DNA of 37,439 bases from Methylobacterium segetis (GCF_004348265.1 NZ_SMNT01000053.1:1-37439), one strand, 5' to 3'; shown: positions 24,201-32,220, numbered from the stretch's first letter. Notes: generated by a model from the letters alone, not told the origin. Translations and numbers: made by a program.

Positions 24201-24751
24201 GCGAGCAGCTCGGCGGTGAAGCGCTCCCCGGAGGTACGGAACTCCTCGAACCGCTCGGCCCGTGCCCGGAGATCGGCCGCGATCTCGCTCCAGGGCGCGG
24301 TGAAGCTACCCTCGGGCGTCGTGCGCGCGTAATCCTCGATCTCGAAGCGGTGGCCGACGCAGACGAAGCGGGAGAGCACCTCCTCCTTCTGCTCCTCGGC
24401 GCGGGCCGCGAGCGCGAGGCCGACAGAGACGATGCGGCCCGTCACCTCGTTCTCGAAGACGAGGCAGAGCACCGTCTCGCAGGCTTCGCGGGTCGGGCGC
24501 CCGCCCTCGGCCGGGTCGCTGATCCAGCCGAGGCAGTAATCGCGCACGGTGCGGGCGCTGCGCCCGGAGGCGGAGGCAGTGAGGGCGAGCCGGCTCGCGT
24601 TGTTGCCCGCCAGCACGGTGCCGACCGCGTCGAAGATCGTCGACTTGCCCGCCCCCGTCGGACCGACGAGCGCAGAGGCGCCCCGGATCCGGATCTGCTC
24701 GCGCCGGATGAGGTACCAGTTGGAGAGGGCGATGTCGGTGAGAAGGTACAA
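21281..24751 (-). CDS. Orphan SMC-like ATPase resembling Wadjet JetC / MukB
   Basis: A 1,156-residue SMC/SbcC/MukB-type ATPase. Walker A is GPTGAGKST at residues 30-38. A very long middle, about 240-900, is rich in Ala, Arg, Glu and Leu and looks mostly coiled coil, with a hinge-like globular part around 500-640. The C-terminal half of the nucleotide site has signature SGGEAQ at about 1022-1027 and Walker B GLCLLDEAFSKLD from about 1056. This end-to-end layout, with N- and C-terminal half-ATPases and the D-E-A-F-S-K-x-D motif, is that of JetC in Wadjet (COG4913-like) and of MksB. Those systems also need JetA, JetB and the nuclease JetD, none of which is next to this gene, so it is an orphan. 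TTG 24751 is the only start before the family N-terminus; the ribosome binding site is poor. The egtD terminator at 24850 isolates it from that operon. Confidence 0.75.
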   Translation of the reverse strand: MYLLTDIALSNWYLIRREQIRIRGASALVGPTGAGKSTIFDAVGTVLAGNNASRLALTASASGRSARTVRDYCLGWISDPAEGGRPTREACETVLCLVFENEVTGRIVSVGLALAARAEEQKEEVLSRFVCVGHRFEIEDYARTTPEGSFTAPWSEIAADLRARAERFEEFRTSGERFTAELLASLREGAPVPDPRHFLRTFSNAVAFKPIFDSSGFVRSFVLDPEPLDVGRIRQSVENWRRLLDTIRELETKLQRLARLVARYESWGDAVLAAATHEARASVADLRRRSLDCVAIRTRLREGAEALRIARESVRSSQGFVREIDGEIAERKAMIAGSGAQGHLAAANAGLAMLERDRRELAARVADLVGLVQQMGRLMPVAGALRPVAPQAARLAEACARSGLRKDAPLDEMLRADGTLAGLLDGLARLDSFDEALDRAAEDAGLQARAKEAEAERTAPPPASGAQVARLSSDTVAFRAELARLGIDAVPVCELAEIVDPVWGPALEALLGRAREALIVAPERLDDALGVLQGKRNLYHRCILVKTTDTARQRARRFDEGALSVIETSDPHAEAFLAVRLGGYDLAANDAELRHMSRAVAPSGRTTAGMAYSVTRSVDLLMTRGERGPSPESRRRHEAAVTEARRLRQEAVVLREAARNAAAIRARITRGGLDVDALREEADGLEGRRRTLSTERETIEKRDTDGLAAEIKDLTAERIAYLRELAEVLEPKLDALLSEEAQLKARLASAREAARAALAARRGAMHRLRVGDAQRIRLARSQPLDPAEVAEVRGELRGLDPKAVTTLANAERALAKEASESARSHGRAAERDLAEYCAQWRIENPLGRSDLAGRGEAPATFGYDWARREHDDVAGHELRRYRAQAERAEGEMRRLMTEDLLTRLADKFERVRSRLDALNERLSSQTFTGQTYAFEATVDRRYAAVHALATEVARSPDAAQALLPASGEGPMAAALQEISDLIAGSEDAARLADYRNYFVYEIGMRDRAGNRTTMSSRALRGSGGEAQAPFYVAIAASLASAYYPGDRPGDENPGLGLCLLDEAFSKLDVRNSQGLVDLYRAWGLQLLIAAPEDKRTTLTEVMDTIVTVYKSPDLRSVRIESEHPLEAAKRALAAINPERRGIEGFHDGSEGRDAAE

Positions 24752-24849
24752 CCGGTTCGTCTGCCTGAGGGCGGCGCAGGGTCGAGGTGCGACCAGTTGG
24801 CCGTAAGTTCCCGGCGAGACAAGGGCAGCGGAAACACGGGTGGGGAAGA

Positions 24850-24869
24850 ACCGGGGCCGGCGCCCCGGT
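24850..24869 (-). terminator. Terminator of the egtB-egtD operon
   Basis: A perfect 8-bp stem (ACCGGGGC / GCCCCGGT) with a four-base loop lies nine bases after the egtD stop, followed on the minus strand by TCTTCCCC. It ends the ergothioneine operon before the SMC-like gene. Confidence 0.6.
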
Positions 24870-24877
24870 CGGCGCGA

Positions 24878-25852
24878 TCAGACCCGCTCCAGCGCGTGGA
24901 CCGAGAACAGTGCCTGCGGGTCGGTCCAGACGGCGCCGGGGGCCCAGCCTGCCGAGGCCGCGAGGGCGCGGAAGCCCGGGACCGTGTACTTGTAGCTGTT
25001 CTCGGTGTGGATCGTCTCGCCGTCCGCGAAGCGGAACGGCAGGCCGCCGACGCGCACCGTCTGCGCCCGCGTGCTGACGAGATGCATCTCGATGCGCGAT
25101 TCCGCCTCGTTGAACAGCGCGCGGTGCACGAAGCCGTCCGCCGCGAAATCGCCGCCGAGCTCGCGGTTGATGCGGGTCAGCAGGTTGAGGTTGAAGGCGG
25201 CCGTCACCCCGGCCGCGTCGTCGTAGGCCGCCTCCAGGACCGCCCTGTCCTTCACGAGATCGACGCCGACGATCAGGCGCGCACCGGAGCCGAGGATCTC
25301 CCCGAACTGGGCGAGGAGGCGGCGTGCCTCGGCAGGCTCGAAATTGCCGATGGTCGAGCCCGGGAAGAAGCCGGCGACATCTCCGCCGCTAAGGCCGTCC
25401 GGCAGGGCGAAGGGCCTCGTGAAGTCGGCCGCCACAGGCTCGATCCTCAACGACGGATGATCGGCCCGCAGGACGTCCGCCTCGCTGCGCAGGAAGCTCT
25501 CCGAGACGTCGACGGGCACGTAGGCCCCGAGATCCGGCAGGTGCCGCAGCAGGCGCCGCACCTTGACGGTCGAGCCGCTGCCGAACTCCACCAGGGTCGC
25601 CGAGCGGGGGAGCAAGGCGGCGATCTCAGGCCCCGCCGCGTCGAGGATGCCGAGCTCGGTGCGGGTCGGGTAATATTCCGGCAACCGGGTGATCGCCTCG
25701 AACAGGTCGGAGCCCGCCGCGTCGTAGAAATACTTGGCGGGCAGGGATTTCCGGGACGCCGAGAACCCCGCGACGACGTCGTCGAGGAAGGTCTGGTCGT
25801 CCGGCAAGGGGCCGATCGGGGTCGCGTCCGCGAAGACGGGCTTGATGGTCAC
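24878..25852 (-). CDS. egtD: L-histidine N-alpha-methyltransferase
   Basis: EgtD adds three methyl groups from S-adenosylmethionine to histidine, giving hercynine, the first step of ergothioneine synthesis. The 324-residue protein has the usual length. The N-terminal signature KSLPAKYFYDAAGSDLFEAI then TRLPEYYPTRTE is diagnostic. The SAM site is TLVEFGSGSTVKVRRLLRHL, with YVPVDVSESFL and FFPGSTIGNFEPAEA. The histidine-binding region includes FNLNLLTRINRELGGDF and TENSYKYTVPGF near the end. GTG 25852 has GGAGAG five bases upstream and lies 28 bases after the egtB stop, so the pair is one operon. Other steps beyond hercynine (EgtB-type sulfur insertion, a lyase) may use genes elsewhere. Confidence 0.95.
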   Translation of the reverse strand: MTIKPVFADATPIGPLPDDQTFLDDVVAGFSASRKSLPAKYFYDAAGSDLFEAITRLPEYYPTRTELGILDAAGPEIAALLPRSATLVEFGSGSTVKVRRLLRHLPDLGAYVPVDVSESFLRSEADVLRADHPSLRIEPVAADFTRPFALPDGLSGGDVAGFFPGSTIGNFEPAEARRLLAQFGEILGSGARLIVGVDLVKDRAVLEAAYDDAAGVTAAFNLNLLTRINRELGGDFAADGFVHRALFNEAESRIEMHLVSTRAQTVRVGGLPFRFADGETIHTENSYKYTVPGFRALAASAGWAPGAVWTDPQALFSVHALERV

Positions 25853-25880
25853 GGGCTCTCTCCGAGGCGCGAGGCGGGCG

Positions 25881-27170
25881 TCAGGCGGCGCTCTGCGCGA
25901 GGCGCAGGCCGGTGAATTGCCAGCGCTGATGGGGGTAAAAGAAGTTGCGGTAGGGCAGGCGCGCGTGGCCGGCGGGCGTCGCGACGGAGGAACCGCGCAG
26001 CACGAACTGGTTCGACATGAACTTGCCGTTGTACTCGCCGAGCGCTCCCGGCAGCGGCCGGTAGCCGGGATAGGCGCTGTAGGCGCTGCGGGTCCATTGC
26101 CAGACGAGGCCGAAGGCATCGGCGAGGGCGCCCTCGCGGGCGGCCACCTCCCACTCCGCCTCGGTCGGCAGGTCGCGCCCCGCCCAGCGGGCGTAGGCGT
26201 CGGCCTCGTAGTAGCTGATATGGGTGACCGGCAGATCGGGATCGACCGGCTTCATCCCGGCGAGCGTCATGGTGAGCCAGGCCGCGCCCTCGCGCCGCCA
26301 GTAGCCCGGCGCCTCCCAGCCGTCCGTCTGGGCCGCGATCCAGCCGTCCGAGAGCCAGAATTCGGGCCGGGCGTAGCCGCCATCCGCCATGAAGGCGAGC
26401 CACTCGGCGTTCGTGACGAGGGCCCGGTCGACCGTGCAGGGCAGGATCAGCACGTCGTGGCGGGGCGATTCGTTGTCGAAGGAGAAGCCCGCGCCCTCGT
26501 GACCGATCCGGGTCACGCCGCCCGGCAGCGCGACGCCGCCCCCCGCGGCCCGGGGCCGGGGAAAGCGCCAGGCCGGATCGTAGGCCGGCGCGAGCGGGTT
26601 CTGCGCGAAGGCGTGCAGGATGTCGGTGAGCAGAAGCTCTTGGTGCTGCTGCTCGTGGTAGAGCCCGATCTCGAGGATCGGCAGGACCGAATCCAGGACC
26701 TGCGCCGAGGCTCCGGCGACGAGCGCCTCGACGGCCGCGTCCACATAAGCTCGGTAGGCGGCGGTCTCCTCCGCGGTGGGGCGCGTGATCAGTCCGCGGC
26801 TGATGCGCGGCTGACGGGGGCCCGCGGCCACGTAGTAGGAATTGAACAGGTAGTGCAGCCGCTCGTCGAAGATGCGGTAGCCGGGGCTGTGATCGCGCAG
26901 AAGGAACTGCTCGAAGAACCAAGTCGTGTGGGCGCGGTGCCACTTGGTCGGGCTCGCGTCGGCCATGGACTGGATCTGCTGGTCCTCCGACGAGAGGGGC
27001 GCCGCGCGCCGCTCCGTCTCGCCGCGGACATGGCGGTACGCCGCGATCCAGGCGTCCCGGTCGACGGGGCGCGCCGTCACCGGTGGCGGCGGAAAGGCGG
27101 GGGCCTCAGCGGTCCGCTCGCGCTCTGCCGCGGTGCTCTTTGCCAGGGTGGCTGCCGAGGTCGCTGCCAT
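25881..27170 (-). CDS. egtB: Ergothioneine biosynthesis iron-dependent sulfoxide synthase
   Basis: EgtB uses oxygen and non-heme iron to join hercynine to a thiol (cysteine or gamma-glutamylcysteine) as a sulfoxide. The 429-residue protein has an N-terminal DinB-like helical domain with the iron-binding histidines: one in KWHRAHTTWFFE (H78 or H81) and H172/H176 in YHEQQHQELLLTD. A C-terminal formylglycine-generating-enzyme-like domain follows (about 200-429), with THISYYEADAYARWAGRDLP, TEAEWEVAAR and the ending RNFFYPHQRWQFTGLRLA. The cysteine-versus-glutamylcysteine subtype cannot be decided here. ATG 27170 has AGGGAA upstream. It is the first gene of the operon with egtD. The order, egtB then egtD without egtA, egtC or egtE, is the usual alphaproteobacterial minimal cluster. 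Confidence 0.95.
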   Translation of the reverse strand: MAATSAATLAKSTAAERERTAEAPAFPPPPVTARPVDRDAWIAAYRHVRGETERRAAPLSSEDQQIQSMADASPTKWHRAHTTWFFEQFLLRDHSPGYRIFDERLHYLFNSYYVAAGPRQPRISRGLITRPTAEETAAYRAYVDAAVEALVAGASAQVLDSVLPILEIGLYHEQQHQELLLTDILHAFAQNPLAPAYDPAWRFPRPRAAGGGVALPGGVTRIGHEGAGFSFDNESPRHDVLILPCTVDRALVTNAEWLAFMADGGYARPEFWLSDGWIAAQTDGWEAPGYWRREGAAWLTMTLAGMKPVDPDLPVTHISYYEADAYARWAGRDLPTEAEWEVAAREGALADAFGLVWQWTRSAYSAYPGYRPLPGALGEYNGKFMSNQFVLRGSSVATPAGHARLPYRNFFYPHQRWQFTGLRLAQSAA

Positions 27171-27468
27171 GCCGATATTCCCTCACTCGCGGACGAAGGA
27201 GAATTCCGTCCTCGGAAACGCGTCCGGTCCGAGCAGATATGTGTCGTTGGCTGTTCGGCAACGCTCGGCAACCTCGGCCGGTTCGTCGCAGCCTGGCCGC
27301 AGCGTGCGCCCGCGGACATTTTCCGTGGGCCGCGGTCCGCAAAGTTACGAACAGGCAGCCGCGCCGGCCGGCCTTTTTCAGGCCTCAGTGAGGTGGCCTT
27401 AACCCTCCCCCACCGACACTCGGCCCGATTGCATGGTGCCGGGCGCGTTTCAGATGCGGATCGATCTC

Positions 27469-28320
27469 ATGGCCGGGGCCACCCTCTCCGCGGCAGCGCT
27501 CCACCCGGCGCCGCAGCCCGTGATCCTCGTGTTCGATTCCGGACTCGGCGGATTGACGGTGCTGGAGCAGGTGCGGCGCGCCCGCCCCGACGCGCGCTAC
27601 GTCTACGCCGCGGACGACGCCGCCTTCCCCTATGGCCGCCTGGCGGAAGGCGTCCTCGTCGCCCGCGTGCTCGCCGTGATGGAGCGGCTCCTCGACCGGC
27701 ACCGGCCGGATCTCGTGGTGATCGCCTGCAACACCGCCTCGACCCTTGTCCTGCCGGCGCTCCGCCAGCGCTTCGCGACGCCCTTCGTCGGCGTGGTGCC
27801 GCCGATCAAGCCCGCCGCGGAGACGACGCGCTCGCGCCTCGTCACCCTGCTCGCCACCCCCGGCACGGTGGCGCGCGCCTACACGCACGACCTGATCCGA
27901 ACCTATGCGGGTGCCTGCCGGGTGAGCCTCGTCGGATCGCCGAACCTCGCGAACTACGCCGAAGCGGAGCTTGCCGGCGCGCCCGTGGACGACGCGGCGC
28001 TCGATGCCGAGATCGCGCCCTGCTTCGTCACGGACGAGACGGGCGCGCGCACCGATGTCGTCTGCCTCGCCTGCACCCATTACCCGCTGCTGCTCGCCCG
28101 GTTCGAGCGGCTCGCCCCCTGGCCCGTGACCTGGATCGATCCGGCGCCGGCCATCGCGCGGCGCGTGACCCAGCTCCTCGGGCCCGGCGAGCGGGGCGAG
28201 GCCCCCGTGCTCGGAGCCTTCACGGGCGGTGCGGGCCTCGGGGCGGCGTTGCGCGCCTCGCTCGCCCGCCGCGGCCTGCACGAGGTCGACGTCGAGGCGA
28301 TGCCGCTCACCCTCCAGTAG
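27469..28320 (+). CDS. murI: Glutamate racemase
   Basis: MurI converts L-glutamate to D-glutamate for peptidoglycan. The 283-residue protein starts with VILVFDSGLGGLTVLEQVRR (substrate-binding D-S-G-x-G-G). Its two catalytic cysteines lie in VVIACNTAST and VCLACTHYPLLL, and YAADDAAFPYGRL carries the conserved P-Y-G. Both halves of the pseudo-symmetric fold are complete. Three in-frame ATGs are possible (27433, 27454, 27469); 27469 is chosen because it is closest to the family N-terminus and has GGA eight bases before, but none has a strong binding site. It is divergent from egtB and convergent with the small exported protein at 28328. Confidence 0.92.
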   Translation: MAGATLSAAALHPAPQPVILVFDSGLGGLTVLEQVRRARPDARYVYAADDAAFPYGRLAEGVLVARVLAVMERLLDRHRPDLVVIACNTASTLVLPALRQRFATPFVGVVPPIKPAAETTRSRLVTLLATPGTVARAYTHDLIRTYAGACRVSLVGSPNLANYAEAELAGAPVDDAALDAEIAPCFVTDETGARTDVVCLACTHYPLLLARFERLAPWPVTWIDPAPAIARRVTQLLGPGERGEAPVLGAFTGGAGLGAALRASLARRGLHEVDVEAMPLTLQ

Positions 28321-28327
28321 GGCGCGC

Positions 28328-28561
28328 CTACCAGCGCATGTTCCGGAACCGGCAGGTGCGCCCCATATCCTGATAGCCCGCGGGGCAGCGGCGGACGCAG
28401 GTGCCGGCGGCGTATTTGAGCGGCGGCCGGCAGGTGTTCCGGAAGCGCTGCTCCCCGAACAGGTAGGATTGCGCCGGGCCCGCGGCGGCCGGCTGCGGGA
28501 CGCCGGCCGGAAGCGCCGCCGTGAGGGCGATCAGGGCGGCACAGGCGAGGCGAAGCGACAT
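28328..28561 (-). CDS. Small exported cysteine-containing protein
   Basis: A 77-residue protein with a clear signal peptide (MSLRLACAALIALTAALPAG, with cleavage after AAA at about residue 27). The mature part has four cysteines spaced as RNTCRPPLKYAAGTCVRRCP, then MGRTCRFRNMRW, which could form two disulfides, with two R-F-R-N repeats. This reads like a small defensin-like or carbohydrate-associated domain but I recognise no named family; similar short Cys-rich proteins occur in Rhizobiales. CCAGGA lies eight bases before the ATG. It overlaps no neighbour and faces the murI end across seven bases. Confidence 0.7.
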   Translation of the reverse strand: MSLRLACAALIALTAALPAGVPQPAAAGPAQSYLFGEQRFRNTCRPPLKYAAGTCVRRCPAGYQDMGRTCRFRNMRW

Positions 28562-28646
28562 CGGATCGGTCCTGGGTTCTGCCCGGTCGGCGGGCCGTAC
28601 CTCACAACGCGCGTGGCGGCGGATGGCTCGCGGGCGCCGCGGACAG

Positions 28647-28716
28647 GCAGGCGTCGACCTGCAGGCGTCGACCTGCAAGCGTTGACCTGCAAGCGTTCAC
28701 CTGCAAGCGTTGACCT
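28647..28716 (+). repeat. Five tandem 14-bp repeats
   Basis: The unit is GCAAGCGTTGACCT. Copies lie at 28647, 28661, 28675, 28689 and 28703. The first two read GCAGGCGTCGACCT, the third and fifth GCAAGCGTTGACCT and the fourth GCAAGCGTTCACCT, so the array changes from end to end by a few substitutions. Copies 3 and 5 contain TTGACC, a good -35 box. Confidence 0.95.
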
Positions 28717-28738
28717 CGCGGCCCGTCTGAACTATGGA
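28710..28738 (+). promoter_or_regulatory. Candidate rpsD promoter using the last repeat
   Basis: TTGACC in the fifth repeat (28710-28715) is followed after exactly 17 bases by TATGGA (28733-28738). The -35 box matches five of six consensus bases; the -10 box only three. Transcription would start about 28745, immediately before the hairpin described next. Confidence 0.4.
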
Positions 28739-28749
28739 CGCGCTGCTCG

Positions 28750-28782
28750 CGGGGCTCCGATCAGGGGCCCCGTGGCTTTTTC
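28750..28782 (+). terminator. Intrinsic terminator-like hairpin in the rpsD leader
   Basis: CGGGGCTCC and GGGGCCCCG form a 9-bp stem (one G-U pair) around the five-base loop GATCA, followed by TGGC and then TTTTT. It reads in the rpsD direction, about 100 bases before the rpsD start. It could be an attenuator, a terminator of a small transcript starting in the repeats, or a 5'-end stabiliser. Confidence 0.6.
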
Positions 28783-28880
28783 ACACGCACCCGTGGGCGG
28801 CCTCAACCCCGCCCTGTCGTCCGCCTCTGGGTGGAAGAGGAGGGCGCGTTCCTCGTAAGTGATTGTCGAGAGGATACGCG

Positions 28881-29498
28881 ATGTCGAAGCGCGTTCAGGC
28901 GAAGCACAAGCTCGATCGCCGCATGGGCCAGAACATCTGGGGCCGCCCGAAGAGCCCCGTGAACCGCCGCGAGTACGGCCCGGGCCAGCATGGCCAGCGC
29001 CGCAAGGGCAAGATGAGCGACTTCGGCACGCAGCTGCGCGCCAAGCAGAAGCTCAAGGGCTATTACGGCAACATCACCGAGAAGCAGTTCCGCCGCTACT
29101 ACGCCGAGGCGATCCGCCTGCGCGGCGACTCGGGCGAGAACCTGGTCGGCCTGCTGGAGCGCCGCCTCGACGCGGTTGTGTACCGCGCGAAGTTCGTCGC
29201 GACGCCGTTCGCCGCGCGCCAGTTCGTCAACCACGGCCATGTCAAGGTCAACGGCCGCCGCGTGAACATCCCGAGCTTCCTCGTGAAGCCCGGCGACGTG
29301 ATCGAGGTGAAGGAGGCGTCCCGCCAGCTCGAGATCGTGGTCGTCGCGAGCCAGCTCGCCGAGCGCGACGTGCCGGACTACATCGAGGTCGACCACCAGA
29401 AGATGACCGCACGCGTCACCCGCGTGCCGGGCCTCTCCGAGGTGCCCTACCCGGTGCAGATGGAGCCGAACCTCGTCATCGAGTTCTACTCCCGCTGA
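28881..29498 (+). CDS. rpsD: 30S ribosomal protein S4
   Basis: S4 binds 16S rRNA early in assembly of the small subunit and helps maintain decoding accuracy. The 205-residue protein has the usual length. The N-terminal zinc-ribbon-derived part is [20 protein letters not shown] then [20 protein letters not shown], without cysteines as in other alphaproteobacteria. The S4 RNA-binding domain is at about 93-155: [40 protein letters not shown]. The C-terminus [18 protein letters not shown] is canonical. ATG 28881 has GAGAGG eight bases before and decides against the frame start at 28863. Ends in a strong terminator at 29526. Upstream structure suggests regulation at the RNA level. Confidence 0.97.
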   Translation: MSKRVQAKHKLDRRMGQNIWGRPKSPVNRREYGPGQHGQRRKGKMSDFGTQLRAKQKLKGYYGNITEKQFRRYYAEAIRLRGDSGENLVGLLERRLDAVVYRAKFVATPFAARQFVNHGHVKVNGRRVNIPSFLVKPGDVIEVKEASRQLEIVVVASQLAERDVPDYIEVDHQKMTARVTRVPGLSEVPYPVQMEPNLVIEFYSR

Positions 29499-29525
29499 TC
29501 GTCCGCAAGGACCTGCGTTTTCGAG

Positions 29526-29556
29526 AGGGCCGTCCCGCCGGGGCGGCCCTTTCTCG
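29526..29556 (+). terminator. Rho-independent terminator of rpsD
   Basis: AGGGCCG (29526-29532) pairs with CGGCCCT (29544-29550), with additional CCC/GGG pairing inside, followed by TTTCTCGTT. It lies 27 bases after the rpsD stop. Confidence 0.85.
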
Positions 29557-29611
29557 TTGGGTCCTGCCGCCTGGCCGCCCGAACGGCCTCACCGGAATGC
29601 GATGACGTCGC

Positions 29612-30559
<948 letters not shown>

Positions 30560-30592
30560 GCGCGCCTCGCCCCGATGCGCGACGAGCGGCGC

Positions 30593-30865
30593 TCAGCAGC
30601 CCCGGCAGATCGAGCCCATCGTGGTGCGCATCTTGGTGTCCCAGGCGCGATCGCGGGCGGCGGCGGCCTTCTCGGCCTTGGCCATCTCGCCGCGGATGGC
30701 GGGGCTGAGGCTCGCGCTGGCGCCGGCCGCGCCGGGAGGTTTGGTCACGCCCGCGGTGGTGACGTTGCGGCTCCGCGCGGCTGTGCCCTTGTCCGAGGGT
30801 TGGGCGAGAGCGGGGAGGGAGACGACGGTGATGAGGGCGGCAGCCAGGAGACGGCGCATGGGCAT
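30593..30865 (-). CDS. Small exported hypothetical protein
   Basis: A 90-residue protein with a signal peptide (MPMRRLLAAALITVVSLPAL then AQ, cleavage after ALA). The mature part is rich in Ala, Lys and Ser, with SPAIRGEMAKAEKAAAARDR predicted as a helix and a C-terminal MGSICRGC with two cysteines two residues apart. No family recognised. Two starts are possible: ATG 30865 (GAGG eight bases before) and ATG 30859 (AAGGA nine bases before). It lies 33 bases upstream of the ABC ATPase gene on the same strand and may share its transcript. Confidence 0.6.
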   Translation of the reverse strand: MPMRRLLAAALITVVSLPALAQPSDKGTAARSRNVTTAGVTKPPGAAGASASLSPAIRGEMAKAEKAAAARDRAWDTKMRTTMGSICRGC

Positions 30866-31003
30866 CCTTGCCTCGCGATGGAACGGGCCGCCACGACGTG
30901 CGAGCGTCGGCGGCGGACGCGCGGGTGCGATAGCATGGGGGCTGACAGGAATTATGGCGCAGCAGAACGGGCTGTGCGAGCCCGCACGAAGCGGGAGCAG
31001 GGC

Positions 31004-31363
31004 GTGACGGCCGCCGGGCCCGCGGGCGTGCCCCGCAACCGGCGCGAGGTCCTCGACGAGGCGCTGACCCGCCTCGCGCCGCGCCTGCCCGGCTTCGAGC
31101 ATGAGGCGGTCCTCGACCGGGCGCTGGCGAGCCCGGGCCTGCGGAACGCCGCCCCCCCGACGGCCGCGCGCCTCGCGCTGATCGCCTATGCCCGCCATGT
31201 CTTCACGGATTACGACGACCTGCTCAAGGAGGGCTACGATCGCGACAGCGCCCGGCATTTCGTCCTCGACGACCTCAACGAGACGCTCCTCGGCTGGGGG
31301 GCGGCACCGATCCCGGAGGACGAGCCCGACGAGGTGGGCGGAGACGGTGGGACCGCGCCCTGA
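31004..31363 (+). CDS. DUF2293 family protein
   Basis: A 119-residue soluble protein. The core reads RNRREVLDEALTRLAPRLPG, then RLALIAYARHVFTDYDDLLK and EGYDRDSARHFVLDDLNETL, ending in W-G-A-A-P. The R-H-x-x-T-D-Y-D-x-L-L followed by D-R-D-x-A-R is the signature of DUF2293, a helical family of unknown function. The tail is acidic and probably disordered. GTG 31004 has GGGAG eight bases before it; the frame is open much further upstream without coding character. It is divergent from the ABC/small-protein pair and is followed by the molbindin-type gene 118 bases later. Confidence 0.75.
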   Translation: MTAAGPAGVPRNRREVLDEALTRLAPRLPGFEHEAVLDRALASPGLRNAAPPTAARLALIAYARHVFTDYDDLLKEGYDRDSARHFVLDDLNETLLGWGAAPIPEDEPDEVGGDGGTAP

Positions 31364-31481
31364 CCAGGACAACGCTCTGACCCAAGACCGCGCGCCCGGG
31401 CGGGGGTTCAGGGTGGCGACGCTCGTGTATAGGACGGGCGGGCGCGACCCGCGCCGGCTTGGAGAGACCCGGAGTCCACCG

Positions 31482-31691
31482 ATGAAGATCAGCGCCCGCA
31501 ACGTCCTCAAGGGCACCGTCGTCTCCGTCGAGAAAGGGGCCACCACCGCCCACGTCAAGATCGAGGTCGCGCCCGGCCAGGTCGTCACCGCCGCGATCAC
31601 CAATGAATCGGTCGACGCCCTCAAGCTGACGAACGGCGCACAGGCCTACGCCGTCGTGAAGGCGTCCGACGTCATGGTGGCGGTGGACTGA
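31482..31691 (+). CDS. TOBE/Mop-domain molbindin-like protein
   Basis: A 69-residue protein consisting of a single TOBE (Mop) domain: MKISARNVLKGTVVSVEKGA, then HVKIEVAPGQVVTAAITNES, VDALKLTNGAQAYAVVKASD and VMVAVD. The I-S-A-R-N-x-L-K-G-x-V and I-T-x-E-S-V-x-x-L pattern is the molybdate-binding Mop fold. Stand-alone Mop proteins (molbindins) store or buffer molybdate or tungstate in the cytoplasm as hexamers. GGAG seven bases before the ATG supports the start. The next gene begins four bases after its stop, so the two are an operon; no modABC transporter lies in the window. Confidence 0.9.
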   Translation: MKISARNVLKGTVVSVEKGATTAHVKIEVAPGQVVTAAITNESVDALKLTNGAQAYAVVKASDVMVAVD

Positions 31692-31695
31692 GGCG

Positions 31696-32220
31696 ATGCG
31701 CAAAGCCGCGCTCGGCCTCGCCCTCCTCGCCTTCGCCTGCGGAGGCGCACGGGCGCAGGATGCCGCCCCGGCCGCGATCCCGCCGGCCTGCACGGCCTTC
31801 GGTTGGTCGCTGATGCGCGAGCTCGCATGGTTCTCCGCGCCGAGCCTCGGCGAACTCGCCTCGGGCGCCACCGTCGCGCCCGACATGCCCGGCGCCGTCC
31901 TGAAGCTGCGGCCCGACGCGGAGGTGGCCTTCCCGGTGCCGCCCTCCAAGGAGCCCGCTCCGGGCTCCTACGGGGGCATCCTGCGCTTTCCCGCGCTCAC
32001 GACACCGGGGCTCTACCAAGTGACCCTGTCGGAGGATGCCTGGATCGACGTGAGCCAGGACGGCCGGACCACGCGTCCGCCGACCGCCTTCACGGTGAAG
32101 CGCGACTGCCCGACGATCCGCAAGAGCGTGCGCTACCAGTTCGGCACGACACCGATCCTCATCGAGGTCAGCGGCGCGAAGCGGGACACGATCAAGATCG
32201 CCATCGCGCCCGCGGAGTGA
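31696..32220 (+). CDS. Exported hypothetical protein
   Basis: A 174-residue protein with a signal peptide ([20 protein letters not shown], cleavage after ARA at about residue 20). The mature part contains [20 protein letters not shown] near its start and a beta-rich middle [20 protein letters not shown] with [20 protein letters not shown]. It ends in [20 protein letters not shown]. Two cysteines (PPAC and DCP) are far apart and could bond. I recall no named domain; short periplasmic proteins with W-I-D-V and a C-terminal beta segment of this kind are found in Methylobacterium and Bradyrhizobium. It starts four bases after the Mop-type gene and is therefore translationally close to it. A link to molybdate is possible but not shown. 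Confidence 0.75.
   Translation: MRKAALGLALLAFACGGARAQDAAPAAIPPACTAFGWSLMRELAWFSAPSLGELASGATVAPDMPGAVLKLRPDAEVAFPVPPSKEPAPGSYGGILRFPALTTPGLYQVTLSEDAWIDVSQDGRTTRPPTAFTVKRDCPTIRKSVRYQFGTTPILIEVSGAKRDTIKIAIAPAE

Larger units (their letters stand above)
28562..28880. other. Leader region of rpsD with repeats, promoter and hairpin
   Basis: These 319 bases without a gene hold, in order, five 14-bp tandem repeats (28647-28716), a sigma-70-like promoter built from the last repeat (28710-28738), a 9-bp hairpin followed by five Ts (28750-28782), and the ribosome binding site of rpsD. Each is listed separately. Upstream of 28640 nothing is seen except the presumed promoter of the minus-strand gene. Confidence 0.6.

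Noticed and set aside
25734..28373. An 879-residue plus-strand open frame across egtB and murI
   Set aside because: Antisense to egtD and egtB, then out of frame with murI; no homology-like motifs.
28647..28674. GTCGACCTGCAGG in the repeats resembles a cloning-vector polylinker (SalI-PstI)
   Set aside because: The match is only about a dozen bases, the surrounding units drift gradually to GCGTTGACCTGCAA, and no other vector sequence is present, so it is a natural tandem repeat.
28647..28716. A possible CRISPR array
   Set aside because: The units are directly adjacent 14-mers without spacers, and no cas genes are near.
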